Shown in pieces: positions 54,703-63,105 of a stretch of DNA of 64,000 nucleotides. The DNA is from Thalassotalea atypica. Lineage in GTDB: Bacteria; Pseudomonadota; Gammaproteobacteria; Enterobacterales; Alteromonadaceae. The DNA lies in NCBI RefSeq assembly GCF_030295975.1, contig NZ_AP027364.1, forward strand, positions 4,278,001 through 4,342,000. Direction: 5' to 3'. The notes under the pieces were generated by a model that was not told where the DNA came from, did no database searches, and saw only the letters and a program-made list of their open reading frames with translations. Position 1 is the first letter of the stretch; the number at the start of each line of letters is the position of its first letter. Both the position numbers and the translations under genes were made by a program.

Positions 54703-55773
54703 TTAACTCGGTAATGTATTAGTTTCGTGGTCTGAGGTTGGAATAACAAATCCTGAGTTTTCTTTTCTGTAAGCACCGGGCGTGCACCCCGTCCAGCGCT
54801 TGAAAGCACGATTAAAATTACCAATATTGGAAAAGCCGACTAAGTAGCCGATTTCGCTGAACGTTAGATGATGTTGCTGTATATATTCTAGTGCCAAACT
54901 CTTGCGGGTATTTTCTAATATGTCTCTGAAGCTGGTATTTTTCTCATTTAGCTTTCGTTGTAAATTGCGCAGACTCATCGCCAATTGAGAAGCAATTTCC
55001 GTTTGTGAAGGCGTCCCTAAAGGCAGCATTTCATAAATACGGTTTTTAACGAGCTGTTCAACGTCGTTTTTATCAATACGTGATAAGTAGTCATTGAGTA
55101 TTTTTTCGTGGGTCTGCATGATCAGCGGATTACCGCCTGGCAATTGTTTAGACAAACTTTCATCATCAAACACTAAGCTAATTTCATCACAATCAAAAAC
55201 GAATTCACAATTAAAAAACTCTTTTAAGGCATTAATGTCATAAGAAGGTTCGGGCCAGTTTAAATGTATTTCAAGCGGACTATAATCGCTTTTCAACGTT
55301 TCGCGGGTAAATTGCAACATGGTTGCTAAGAAACACAGAATACAGCCTTGAGTTAACACCGGACGTTGAGAATCTTCGTAATAGGCTATGTCCATAATGA
55401 AGTGCACGTGGTTGCCACGCGTATCCACCGACAAGGTGCAGGTGTTTGACACAACGCGTTTATATCGTGCTATGCGAATATAGGCATCTTTCAAGGTATC
55501 TGACGACATCATGGCGTATCCCAGCGCATGAAACATACCGGGGTGAAACTGCTCGGCAACAGCGATAGCAAAGTCTTTTCGCCCTTTAACTTTATCGCAG
55601 TATTCGATCACTTGAGACATTTTTTCGGCCGCTAGGCGAGATTCTGGATCTTTAAACTCTTCTGGTTTTAGGTCGCATTGTTCTATGACTTCTTGTATGT
55701 CGATATTCCACGCTTCTAGCGCTCTGCTAATGGGGATCATCCAGCCACTAAGTACCGAAAAATAATTACTCAT
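54703..55773 (-). CDS. AraC-family transcriptional regulator with Arabinose_bd-type domain
   Basis: 356 residues. N-terminal ligand-type domain (GWMIPISRALEAWNIDIQEVIEQCDL, FHPGMFHALGYAMMSSDTL), C-terminal helix-turn-helix pair: PSQTEIASQLAMSLRNLQRKLNEKNTSF and LTFSEIGYLVGFSNIGNFNRAFKRWTGCTPGAYRK. Paralogue of the regulator at 4278. It sits between the ALDH-ligase operon and the divergent DUF1302-DUF1329 genes and is the best candidate reader of the TTTGGCnCG boxes. Confidence 0.92.
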   Translation of the reverse strand: MSNYFSVLSGWMIPISRALEAWNIDIQEVIEQCDLKPEEFKDPESRLAAEKMSQVIEYCDKVKGRKDFAIAVAEQFHPGMFHALGYAMMSSDTLKDAYIRIARYKRVVSNTCTLSVDTRGNHVHFIMDIAYYEDSQRPVLTQGCILCFLATMLQFTRETLKSDYSPLEIHLNWPEPSYDINALKEFFNCEFVFDCDEISLVFDDESLSKQLPGGNPLIMQTHEKILNDYLSRIDKNDVEQLVKNRIYEMLPLGTPSQTEIASQLAMSLRNLQRKLNEKNTSFRDILENTRKSLALEYIQQHHLTFSEIGYLVGFSNIGNFNRAFKRWTGCTPGAYRKENSGFVIPTSDHETNTLPS

Positions 55774-55833
55774 AACTTCATCGTCTCTTGTGATTCAACT
55801 TCATTCTACTCGCTGTGTATGAAATGACAATCA

Positions 55834-55843
55834 TTTGGCACGT
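55834..55843 (+). promoter_or_regulatory. TTTGGCACGT box before the DUF1302 gene
   Basis: The 10-mer TTTGGCACGT lies about 120 bp upstream of the DUF1302 start, in the divergent gap with the AraC gene, and is identical to the 10-mer at 62930-62939 upstream of the Ycf48-like gene. Confidence 0.45.
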
Positions 55844-55961
55844 ATAGCTACCATTCATCAAAGTATTTGTCTGTATGTTATTAGCTATAGCTCGTATTGG
55901 GCTATGTAACATTTCCAAAATAAAAACAAAAACAATGACATTCATCTCTTTGGGGGGAAAA

Positions 55962-57821
55962 ATGACAACAAAGCTTAACAACAAGAAATTGCTTTCAGTG
56001 GCAATAGGTGTTGCTTTGCTCAGTGCAAACAGCAATGCTGCCGAGTTTTATTTCGGTGAAAATGACGATATCTCATTGACGATCAACTCACAATTGTCTG
56101 TTGGTGCCAGCTGGCGTTTAGACGAACAAGATCCACGTTATATTTCAACCGTAAATGGCGGTACCGGCGCCACGTCCACCACTGACGACGGCACGCTAAA
56201 TTTTGAAGACGGTGAAACGTTTTCAAAAATCATAAAAGGTACCCACGAGCTACAATTATCTAAAGATGACTTTGGTGCCTTTGTTCGCTTTAAATATTGG
56301 TACGATAAAGAGTTAAAAGACGAATCTCGTCCTCATGGTCATTCGCCTAATGGCTACACACCGGGCGCACCACTTAATGACGATGACTTTTCAGATTTTT
56401 CAAAATTTTCTGGTCTTGAGCTGCTTGATGCCTACGTTTACGGTTCATTTGAGCTAGGTGAGTCTGTTGTCGATCTGCGCTTAGGTCGGCAAGTTATTAG
56501 CTGGGGGGAAAGCACCTTTATCCAAGGCGGCATGAATGCCACCAACCCATTTGACGTCAATGCGCTAAGACGTCCAGGAGCGGAATTAAAAGAAGGTATC
56601 CTACCGGTTGGCATGTTGTACATGAACGCTGGTGTCACCGAAAATCTCTCAATTGAAGCTTTCTACCAGTATGAGTGGGAAAAAACGGAAATCGATGGCT
56701 GCGGTACTATTTTCCAAGGGGCTGACTTTGCCGCTGACGGTTGTTTTGCGATTACTATTGCGGTGCCAGATCAGCAAGCTTTGGCGGGCGGTTTCTATGC
56801 TCAACGCCAAAAAGATATTGAGCCAGATGATGGCGGGCAATATGGTTTAGCAATGCGTTATTTCGCACCTGAATTAAACGATACAGAGTTTGGCCTGTAT
56901 TACATGAACATTCACTCTCGTGTTCCGATGATCAATGCGGTTCGAACTTCTGTACCAGCCGCAACGGGTGATCCTTCAACGGTATTTGTACCACGAGCAC
57001 TAGACCCAACAGGTGGCGCTCTTGCAGACCTAAACCCTGCGTACTTAATTGAATTTCCAGAAGATTTAAAATATTACGGCGCCAGCTTTGCGACTAACGT
57101 TGGCGGTTTAGCCCTGTCTGGTGAAATTTCATATAAACCTGACACACCAATTCAAATCAATGGCCCTGAGATATTAAACGCAGTTTTATCTGAAAACCCA
57201 GCTTTTCGTTTTACCGAGAGAGTGAAATCTGTTGGTTTTGGTGAAGTAGCCCGCGGCTGGGACGAGTATGACGTCACTCAAATTCAAGTCACAGCACTAC
57301 ATTTCTTTGAGCGAGTGATGGGCGCCTCTCGTTTGACCTTGATAGGTGAAGCAGGGGTTGTGTTAACCGATGGCATTGAAGATTCTGACCAGCGTTACGG
57401 TCGAAATGCTGTATTTGGTTTAGGTGACTTCGACGCTGGTTTTAATCACCCGGAAGCTGGCTTCCCGGTGAATTGTGACAACTTAGTCGCTGCGGGTGCA
57501 ATCGCTGGCGACTGTCGAGACGATGGATTCACTACAGACTCAGCATGGGGCTATCGCATGCGAGCCGTGTGGGATTACTCAGATTTATTCGCTGGCATCT
57601 CACTAAAGCCAACGCTGGCTTGGTCACATGATGTCAGCGGCTACTCTCCTGAGCCAGGACAACAATTTCACGAAGGAAAAAAAGGCTTAGGACTTTCTTT
57701 GGAAGCTTCGTATCAACAGAATTATAGCGCCACCATCAGCTATTCACAGTTTACCGGTGGTAGTCACAACGTCATGACAGACAAAGACTTTATTTCGTTC
57801 AGCATGTCTGTGTCTTACTAA
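55962..57821 (+). CDS. DUF1302 outer-membrane-type protein
   Basis: 619 residues from the ATG at 55962, which follows a strong G-rich RBS (GGGGGGAAAA); earlier in-frame ATGs lack one. Signal peptide ends after NSNAA. The mature part shows barrel-like strands and the family starts with AEFYFGENDDISLTINSQLSVGASWRL and ends FISFSMSVSY. DUF1302 proteins accompany DUF1329 and RND exporters in lipid and hydrocarbon gene clusters and are presumed outer-membrane channels. Followed 11 bp later by DUF1329. Confidence 0.88.
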   Translation: MTTKLNNKKLLSVAIGVALLSANSNAAEFYFGENDDISLTINSQLSVGASWRLDEQDPRYISTVNGGTGATSTTDDGTLNFEDGETFSKIIKGTHELQLSKDDFGAFVRFKYWYDKELKDESRPHGHSPNGYTPGAPLNDDDFSDFSKFSGLELLDAYVYGSFELGESVVDLRLGRQVISWGESTFIQGGMNATNPFDVNALRRPGAELKEGILPVGMLYMNAGVTENLSIEAFYQYEWEKTEIDGCGTIFQGADFAADGCFAITIAVPDQQALAGGFYAQRQKDIEPDDGGQYGLAMRYFAPELNDTEFGLYYMNIHSRVPMINAVRTSVPAATGDPSTVFVPRALDPTGGALADLNPAYLIEFPEDLKYYGASFATNVGGLALSGEISYKPDTPIQINGPEILNAVLSENPAFRFTERVKSVGFGEVARGWDEYDVTQIQVTALHFFERVMGASRLTLIGEAGVVLTDGIEDSDQRYGRNAVFGLGDFDAGFNHPEAGFPVNCDNLVAAGAIAGDCRDDGFTTDSAWGYRMRAVWDYSDLFAGISLKPTLAWSHDVSGYSPEPGQQFHEGKKGLGLSLEASYQQNYSATISYSQFTGGSHNVMTDKDFISFSMSVSY

Positions 57822-57832
57822 GAGGAATTACC

Positions 57833-59194
57833 ATGAAAAATATGATCACAGCAACAGGATTACTTTCTCTGACCCTACTTAGCAGCACTGTATTAGCGAA
57901 AGTTAGCCCAGAAGAAGCAGCTAAATTAGGCACAACGCTAACACCAATCGGTGCTGAAGTGGCAGGCAATGCCGCGGGGACTATCCCAAAATTTGAAGGG
58001 GGTTTGCACAGTGGTAACACCACAAAAAGTGCTGACGATGGCCGACCTGACAACCCATTTGGCGACGATAAGCCTTTGTTTACCATTACCAATGCCAACC
58101 TAGACCAATATAGAAATAATTTAAGTCCTGGCCAATTGGCGATGTTCGGCAAATATCCTGACTATCAAATGCCAATTTATCAAACTCGTCGTACTGCAAC
58201 GTATGCTGATGAGATAAATGCCAAAGTTAAAAAGAATGCAACGACCGCAGAACTTGTACAGGGCGGCAATGGTATTGCCAATTTTGACACCGCCATTCCG
58301 TTTCCGATTCCTTCAAACGCTAACGAAGTGATTTGGAATCACATTACCCGCTATCGTGGCGGCTCTGCCCGTCGATTTTTAACCACTATTCCTGCACAAG
58401 CAGATGGTTCTTTTGTACCTGTGAAACTCAATGACCAGTTGGTGTGGCCTGAGTTTTTAGTGGGTGGGCGTGATGCCAAAAAAGATGACAACATCTTATT
58501 CTACTACTTACAAGTGATCACCGCTCCTTCACGTTTAACGGGTACTGCATTGATGGTACACGAGACCATTGATCAGGTAGCAGAGGCACGTAAAGCATGG
58601 GTGTATAACTCTGGCCAACGCCGTGTTCGTCGTGCACCTAATGTCTCGTATGACGGTCCTTCAGCAGGTACTGACGGCTTAAGAACTTCTGATAACTATG
58701 ATATGTACAATGGTGCACCGGATCGTTACGACTGGAAAATTATCGGCAAGAAAGAGCTTTATATTCCTTATAACTCATACAAGTTAATGGATACTTCAGC
58801 CAGTTATGAAGACATTGCTAAAGCGGGCCACTTAAACCCTGAATACTTACGTTATGAATTGCACCGTGTATGGCATGTTGAAGCAACATTAAAAGAAGGG
58901 GCTCGTCACATCTATGCAAAACGTAGTTTCTACATTGATGAAGACACATGGGGCGCGTCTGTCATTGATCATTACGACGGTCGTGGCAAATTATGGCGCA
59001 TGGCTGAAGCACACAATGTTCAGTTTTACGATGTTGATACACCGTGGATGGTGGCAGAAACACTGCATGATTTAAACTCTGGCCGTTACTTAACAACGGG
59101 GTTAAGTAATGAAGAGCCTAAATTTATGGTTTGGGGTGAGAAAAACAAACGTAAAGCGTTTTCAACTTCTGCTCTGCGTCGTATTGGTAAATAA
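57833..59194 (+). CDS. DUF1329 periplasmic (LolA/LolB-like) protein
   Basis: 453 residues. Signal peptide MKNMITATGLLSLTLLSSTVLA. Family blocks: KVSPEEAAKLGTTLTPIGAEVAGNAAGTIP, RGGSARRFLTTIP, YNSGQRRVRRAP, YDMYNGAPDRYDWKIIGKKELYIPYN and EDTWGASVIDHYDGRGKLWR. The family has a LolA-like fold and is taken to carry hydrophobic compounds through the periplasm. Operon partner of DUF1302; terminator at 59212-59254. Confidence 0.9.
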   Translation: MKNMITATGLLSLTLLSSTVLAKVSPEEAAKLGTTLTPIGAEVAGNAAGTIPKFEGGLHSGNTTKSADDGRPDNPFGDDKPLFTITNANLDQYRNNLSPGQLAMFGKYPDYQMPIYQTRRTATYADEINAKVKKNATTAELVQGGNGIANFDTAIPFPIPSNANEVIWNHITRYRGGSARRFLTTIPAQADGSFVPVKLNDQLVWPEFLVGGRDAKKDDNILFYYLQVITAPSRLTGTALMVHETIDQVAEARKAWVYNSGQRRVRRAPNVSYDGPSAGTDGLRTSDNYDMYNGAPDRYDWKIIGKKELYIPYNSYKLMDTSASYEDIAKAGHLNPEYLRYELHRVWHVEATLKEGARHIYAKRSFYIDEDTWGASVIDHYDGRGKLWRMAEAHNVQFYDVDTPWMVAETLHDLNSGRYLTTGLSNEEPKFMVWGEKNKRKAFSTSALRRIGK

Positions 59195-59211
59195 ACTAAT
59201 TAAGTCACGAT

Positions 59212-59254
59212 AAAAAGCGGTGTGATGATCACTCATCTCGCCGCTTTTTCTTTT
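59212..59254. terminator. Bidirectional terminator between DUF1329 and the metallo-hydrolase gene
   Basis: Stem AAAAAGCGG (59212-59220) / CCGCTTTTT (59241-59249), inner small hairpin GTGAT/ATCAC, T-rich on both sides. Confidence 0.82.
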
Positions 59255-59257
59255 CTG

Positions 59258-60355
59258 CTACGACTTAACCTGGCGCCACCAAGTTGTTGTCTCATTCTTT
59301 TCACTTCGCGCCGATATCGCCTGCCCCATGATGGGTGTCAATAAGCTTATCTCAGACGCTTGTGCTAACTTGTGAATACGCTCTAACGGTTCATACCAAC
59401 TGTGAAATGCCAAATCGAAAGTACCATTGTGCACCGGCATCATCTGGCGACCTTTTAAATCAATGTGCGCTTGCAAGCTTTCTTCCGGCGTCATATGTAT
59501 CGTCGACCAGTCCTTATCATAGGCACCTGTTTCAATCATCGTCAGGTCAAAAGGACCTAATCGCTCACCAATTTCTTTAAAACCATCGAAGTAACCTGAG
59601 TCGCCACTAAAATATATTTTACTCCGAGCAGACTCAATCACATACGACGCCCATAACGTTTCATTTTTATCAAACAATCCACGGCCTGAGAAATGTTGAG
59701 TCGGCGTTGCCGTTATTCTCACCCCAGCAATATCAATCGATTGCCACCAGTCCAATGCATGGATATGGTTTTTGTTTACCTGCCACTTTTTCAGGTACTT
59801 ATCGACGGCTAACGGTACGACAAAATGCTTAGCCTTGTCTGATAAGTACTTGATTGAAGCTTCATCTAAATGGTCATAATGATCATGGGAAATGATGACA
59901 CCTTCAATTTCAGGCAGTGAGTCAAGTGCAATAGGCGACTGATGGAATCGCTTTGGCCCCGCAAAACTAAAAGGGGAGGCGCGATCACTAAAAACGGGAT
60001 CAATAAGCCAAAATTTCCCTGCAAGTTTCATTAACATACTGGAATGACCTAGCCTAATAACGAAGTCTTGCTCCTCAGGAAGTTGCTGCAACTGCTCCGC
60101 GGTAAGTGGTGCTAACGGGATTTCACTGACGGGCATGGTATCAACACGTTTTTCTGTTATATAACGTTTCAATAGCGGTAGAATGCTCACGTCGTTTTTA
60201 AAGTCAGGTGCACTATTAATAAATGTTCCATCATCTCCGTGATGCAATGCCGAGCTATCTTTTTCTTGAGCGAGTACGCTGGAGTTTGTAGAAGTAACGG
60301 TTAGCAAGCTGCCTCCAATAAGTAAAATAAAAACAACAATTAAGGGTATTTTCAT
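59258..60355 (-). CDS. MBL-fold metallo-hydrolase (NAPE-PLD/UlaG-like)
   Basis: 365 residues with an N-terminal signal or anchor (KIPLIVVFILLIGGSLLTV). Metal motif SHDHYDHLDE, then TPTQHFSGRGLFDKNETLWAS, FSGDSGYFDGFKEIG and MPVHNGTFDLAFHSWYEPL supply the remaining ligands. Closest group: NAPE-PLD-like phospholipases and UlaG lactonases; the substrate is not determined. It is divergent from a TetR regulator, with a palindromic operator between them. Confidence 0.88.
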   Translation of the reverse strand: MKIPLIVVFILLIGGSLLTVTSTNSSVLAQEKDSSALHHGDDGTFINSAPDFKNDVSILPLLKRYITEKRVDTMPVSEIPLAPLTAEQLQQLPEEQDFVIRLGHSSMLMKLAGKFWLIDPVFSDRASPFSFAGPKRFHQSPIALDSLPEIEGVIISHDHYDHLDEASIKYLSDKAKHFVVPLAVDKYLKKWQVNKNHIHALDWWQSIDIAGVRITATPTQHFSGRGLFDKNETLWASYVIESARSKIYFSGDSGYFDGFKEIGERLGPFDLTMIETGAYDKDWSTIHMTPEESLQAHIDLKGRQMMPVHNGTFDLAFHSWYEPLERIHKLAQASEISLLTPIMGQAISARSEKNETTTWWRQVKS

Positions 60356-60370
60356 AACAAAACCACAAAG

Positions 60371-60416
60371 TAAACTATACGGTGTAGTTTATTTGTATTG
60401 TTTTGAAAAGTAAACT
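60371..60416. promoter_or_regulatory. TetR-type operator between the metallo-hydrolase and TetR genes
   Basis: A 21-bp palindrome at 60371-60391 with arms TAAACTATAC and GTGTAGTTTA (9 of 10 bases pair around a central G). AAAGTAAACT occurs at 60367-60376 and again at 60407-60416, exactly 40 bp apart, the second beginning a weaker palindrome TAAACT-CATT-AGTGTA. Confidence 0.65.
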
Positions 60417-60452
60417 CATTAGTGTAAAATAAGTCGTATTAATGGTGAGCTC

Positions 60453-61079
60453 ATGGCTAAGAACTTGATAATGAATGAAAAAAAATTAACGCGTTCCGAT
60501 ATGAAACGTATCGCTATTGTTGATGCAGCAACTCTCGAGTTTCAGTTGAAGGGTTTTAAAATCGCGAGTATGGACGATATTGCTAAGCGCGCACAGGTTT
60601 CTAAACGTACGGTTTATAATCATTTTTCGAGCAAAGAGCAGCTCTTTAATGCCATTTTAACTCAAATGTTCATTTTGCTAGATACGTTCGAGCCTGTGCC
60701 GTATTCAAGTGAAACCCCATTGGCAGAGCAATTAACATTGTTAGCAAATCATGAGATAACACTACTAAAAACTGACGGTTTTATTACCACCGCTAAAGTA
60801 CTTATCGCAGAAGGGATACATTCACCAGATTTACTTAATGACGCGATGATCCGATTCAGTAAAAAGGAATCGCCATTAACCAGTTGGTTTAAGGCAGCAG
60901 CAACCGCTGGCGTATTTAAAACGGAGCACGTTGATTTTATTGCAACCCAGTTTATGGCGGTAATTAAAGCATTTTGTTTTTGGCCGCAGGTAACTCAAAA
61001 CGTTGCATTTCCAGATGATAAAGAAGTACAAAGGGTTACTGATGCAGCGGTAGACATGATTTTAAAGCAATACACTTAA
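60453..61079 (+). CDS. TetR/AcrR-family repressor
   Basis: 208 residues. N-terminal helix-turn-helix MDDIAKRAQVSKRTVYNHFSSKEQLFNAIL at about residues 41-70; the helical C-terminal domain should bind a ligand. The GGTGAG RBS precedes the ATG. It is divergent from the metallo-hydrolase gene and probably represses both through the operator at 60371-60391. Effector unknown. Confidence 0.92.
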   Translation: MAKNLIMNEKKLTRSDMKRIAIVDAATLEFQLKGFKIASMDDIAKRAQVSKRTVYNHFSSKEQLFNAILTQMFILLDTFEPVPYSSETPLAEQLTLLANHEITLLKTDGFITTAKVLIAEGIHSPDLLNDAMIRFSKKESPLTSWFKAAATAGVFKTEHVDFIATQFMAVIKAFCFWPQVTQNVAFPDDKEVQRVTDAAVDMILKQYT

Positions 61080-61174
61080 CTTGCGAGCAACTTAAACATG
61101 CATACCGCTTCAACGAATAAGCTGCTAGTTAAGAAACGACCTCGAAGCTTACCAACCAAGCTTAAAGACCAAGA

Positions 61175-62788
61175 CTAACAGGTTAAGTTATGGGTTTGTT
61201 TGACCATATCTGCCGCTTTTTCGCCGATCATAATCGTTGGTGCATTGGTATTGCCACTGACTAAGTTAGGCATTATAGAGGCATCTACAACACGCAACCC
61301 TTCGATGCCATAGACTTTGAGTTGCGCATCGACAACCGCCATCTCATCTTCTTTTGTACCCATTTTGCAGGTTCCTACGGGATGATATTGAGTGTCTGCG
61401 CGATTACGAATGTCTTGCTCAAACTCGCTTTTATTTTTTGGATTTACTGGATAAAGCATTTTGCCGCGAACACCATCGAACGGCTTACCTTCCAATACTC
61501 GCTGCATACGTTTTGCGCCCGCTATCATCACCGCCATATCACGTTCGTCTTCAAAAAAGGCCGGATCAATGTCCAGAGAATCTTGTGGATTGCTGCTGCG
61601 TAATTTCACTTCGCCGCGGCTTTCCGGTCGCAGCAAGGTGATGTGACAGCTGTAACCGTGGCCCATATTAAAAGTTCTAGCGTGGTTATCAACTATACCG
61701 GCGACCCACACTAATTGAACGTCCGCAGATGGCGCGTGTTCATGGGTTTTGTAAAAAGCGCCTGACTCAGCAATTGAACTCGTGACTTTCCCTGTACGAC
61801 TGTTTTTCCATGACCAAATTTCTTTGAGCATTTTAGTACTGCCTTGAAGGCTGATACCAAAAGTGTCTTCCTGTGCTTTCACTTTAAAAGTTTGCACATA
61901 ATCTATGTGATCTTGTAGGTTTTGACCGACGCCAGGTAGGTCAAGCTTCACGTCAATATTATGCTCATGTAGGTGTTGCTTAGCACCGATACCTGAAAGC
62001 ATAAGTATTTGCGGAGAGCCAAATGCGCCTGCACTTAATAGCACTTCTTTATTCGCATAAACTTCTTGCACATTACCTTTAACGCTAAAACGAACACCAA
62101 CCGCTTTTTTGTTCTCAATAAGCACTTTCTCGGTCAGAGCATGGGTAATCACCGTCAAGTTAGGACGTGACAAGTTTGGCGTTAAGTACGCTTTTGCTGC
62201 GCTAAAACGTTCACCGTTTTTAATGGTACGTTGATAGATAAAGCAGCCATCTTGAGTCTCCCCGTTATAATCATCATTGCGTTGAATGCCTTGTTGCTCA
62301 CAAGACTGCAAAAACATTTCGTTTAAGGTGCTGGCATCTGAGGGGTCTGAGACATTAAGTGGCCCAGATTGACCATGGTATTCATTCTTGATCCGCTCAT
62401 TGTGTTCAGCTTTTTTAAAGTAAGGTAGCACTTCATCTGCACTCCACCCATCGTTTCCTAATGCTGCCCACTGATCATAGTCATAATGAGAGCCGCGCAC
62501 ATAAAGCATGGCATTGGTAGAGGAACTCCCGCCTAATGTTTTACCACGCGGTTGGTACCCTTTGCGGCCATTGAGGCCTTTTTGAGGAATGGTTTCAAAT
62601 GCCCAATTATTGTGCTTCGTCGGTAACATCGCAGCAACCCCTAATGGGGCATGAATAAAGACACTTTTATCAGGGCCTCCTGCCTCTAAGAGACAAACAC
62701 TGACGCTAGGGTCTTCACTTAAACGTCCTGCTAAAACGCAACCAGCAGAGCCACCACCAATAATAATAAAATCATATTTATTTGGCAT
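61175..62788 (-). CDS. GMC-family FAD-dependent alcohol oxidoreductase
   Basis: 537 residues. ADP-binding IIGGGSAGCVLAGRL, GMC signature PRGKTLGGSSSTNAMLYVRG, second signature SAGAFGSPQILMLSGIG, active-site QYHPVGTCKMG and terminal SGNTNAPTIMIGEKAADMV. AlkJ-like; oxidises primary alcohols to aldehydes. Paralogue of the gene at 12937. With the ALDH at 53147 and ligase at 51571 it completes a second alcohol-to-acyl-CoA set. Divergent from the Ycf48-like gene. Confidence 0.92.
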   Translation of the reverse strand: MPNKYDFIIIGGGSAGCVLAGRLSEDPSVSVCLLEAGGPDKSVFIHAPLGVAAMLPTKHNNWAFETIPQKGLNGRKGYQPRGKTLGGSSSTNAMLYVRGSHYDYDQWAALGNDGWSADEVLPYFKKAEHNERIKNEYHGQSGPLNVSDPSDASTLNEMFLQSCEQQGIQRNDDYNGETQDGCFIYQRTIKNGERFSAAKAYLTPNLSRPNLTVITHALTEKVLIENKKAVGVRFSVKGNVQEVYANKEVLLSAGAFGSPQILMLSGIGAKQHLHEHNIDVKLDLPGVGQNLQDHIDYVQTFKVKAQEDTFGISLQGSTKMLKEIWSWKNSRTGKVTSSIAESGAFYKTHEHAPSADVQLVWVAGIVDNHARTFNMGHGYSCHITLLRPESRGEVKLRSSNPQDSLDIDPAFFEDERDMAVMIAGAKRMQRVLEGKPFDGVRGKMLYPVNPKNKSEFEQDIRNRADTQYHPVGTCKMGTKEDEMAVVDAQLKVYGIEGLRVVDASIMPNLVSGNTNAPTIMIGEKAADMVKQTHNLTC

Positions 62789-63105
62789 TATTCACTTCCC
62801 CTCACACTTATTGTAACGATATCGCTAACCTGCTCGACGGAATTATTATGATGAAGTCGGCACACTAAGCAGTATTTTTATCTCTCATTTATACAATATT
62901 TATGCTGTGAAGGTAGCCATGAAAAATCTTTTGGCACGTTATGATGAAAAGTTGGCGTAATTATTAAAATTGCCCCTGAGTTAAATGACATTTCAACGAA
63001 AGTATGTAGCGTCAGTAAAGATAATTATTTGGCGCATACAGTACCTTTAATTCCTAAATTTCTGCTTAATAATGATTGCTACGTTTTTTAAACAAATGCA
63101 GTTAT
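62789..63105. promoter_or_regulatory. Divergent region with TTGGC direct repeats
   Basis: 317 bp. TTTGGCACGT (62930-62939) is followed by TTGGCGT at 62952; the two TTGGC cores are exactly 21 bp apart, the spacing typical of AraC-family half-sites. A further TTTGGCGCATAC lies at 63028-63039. No gene. Confidence 0.5.

Noticed and set aside
61144-61165. Two AAGCTT sites close together after the TetR gene, considered as a terminator
   Set aside because: The stem would be only six bases with no T-tract, and the repeats may be chance.
61322-61646. Three overlapping plus-strand frames opposite the second GMC gene
   Set aside because: Antisense to conserved GMC motifs; overlapping in different frames and without protein-like features.
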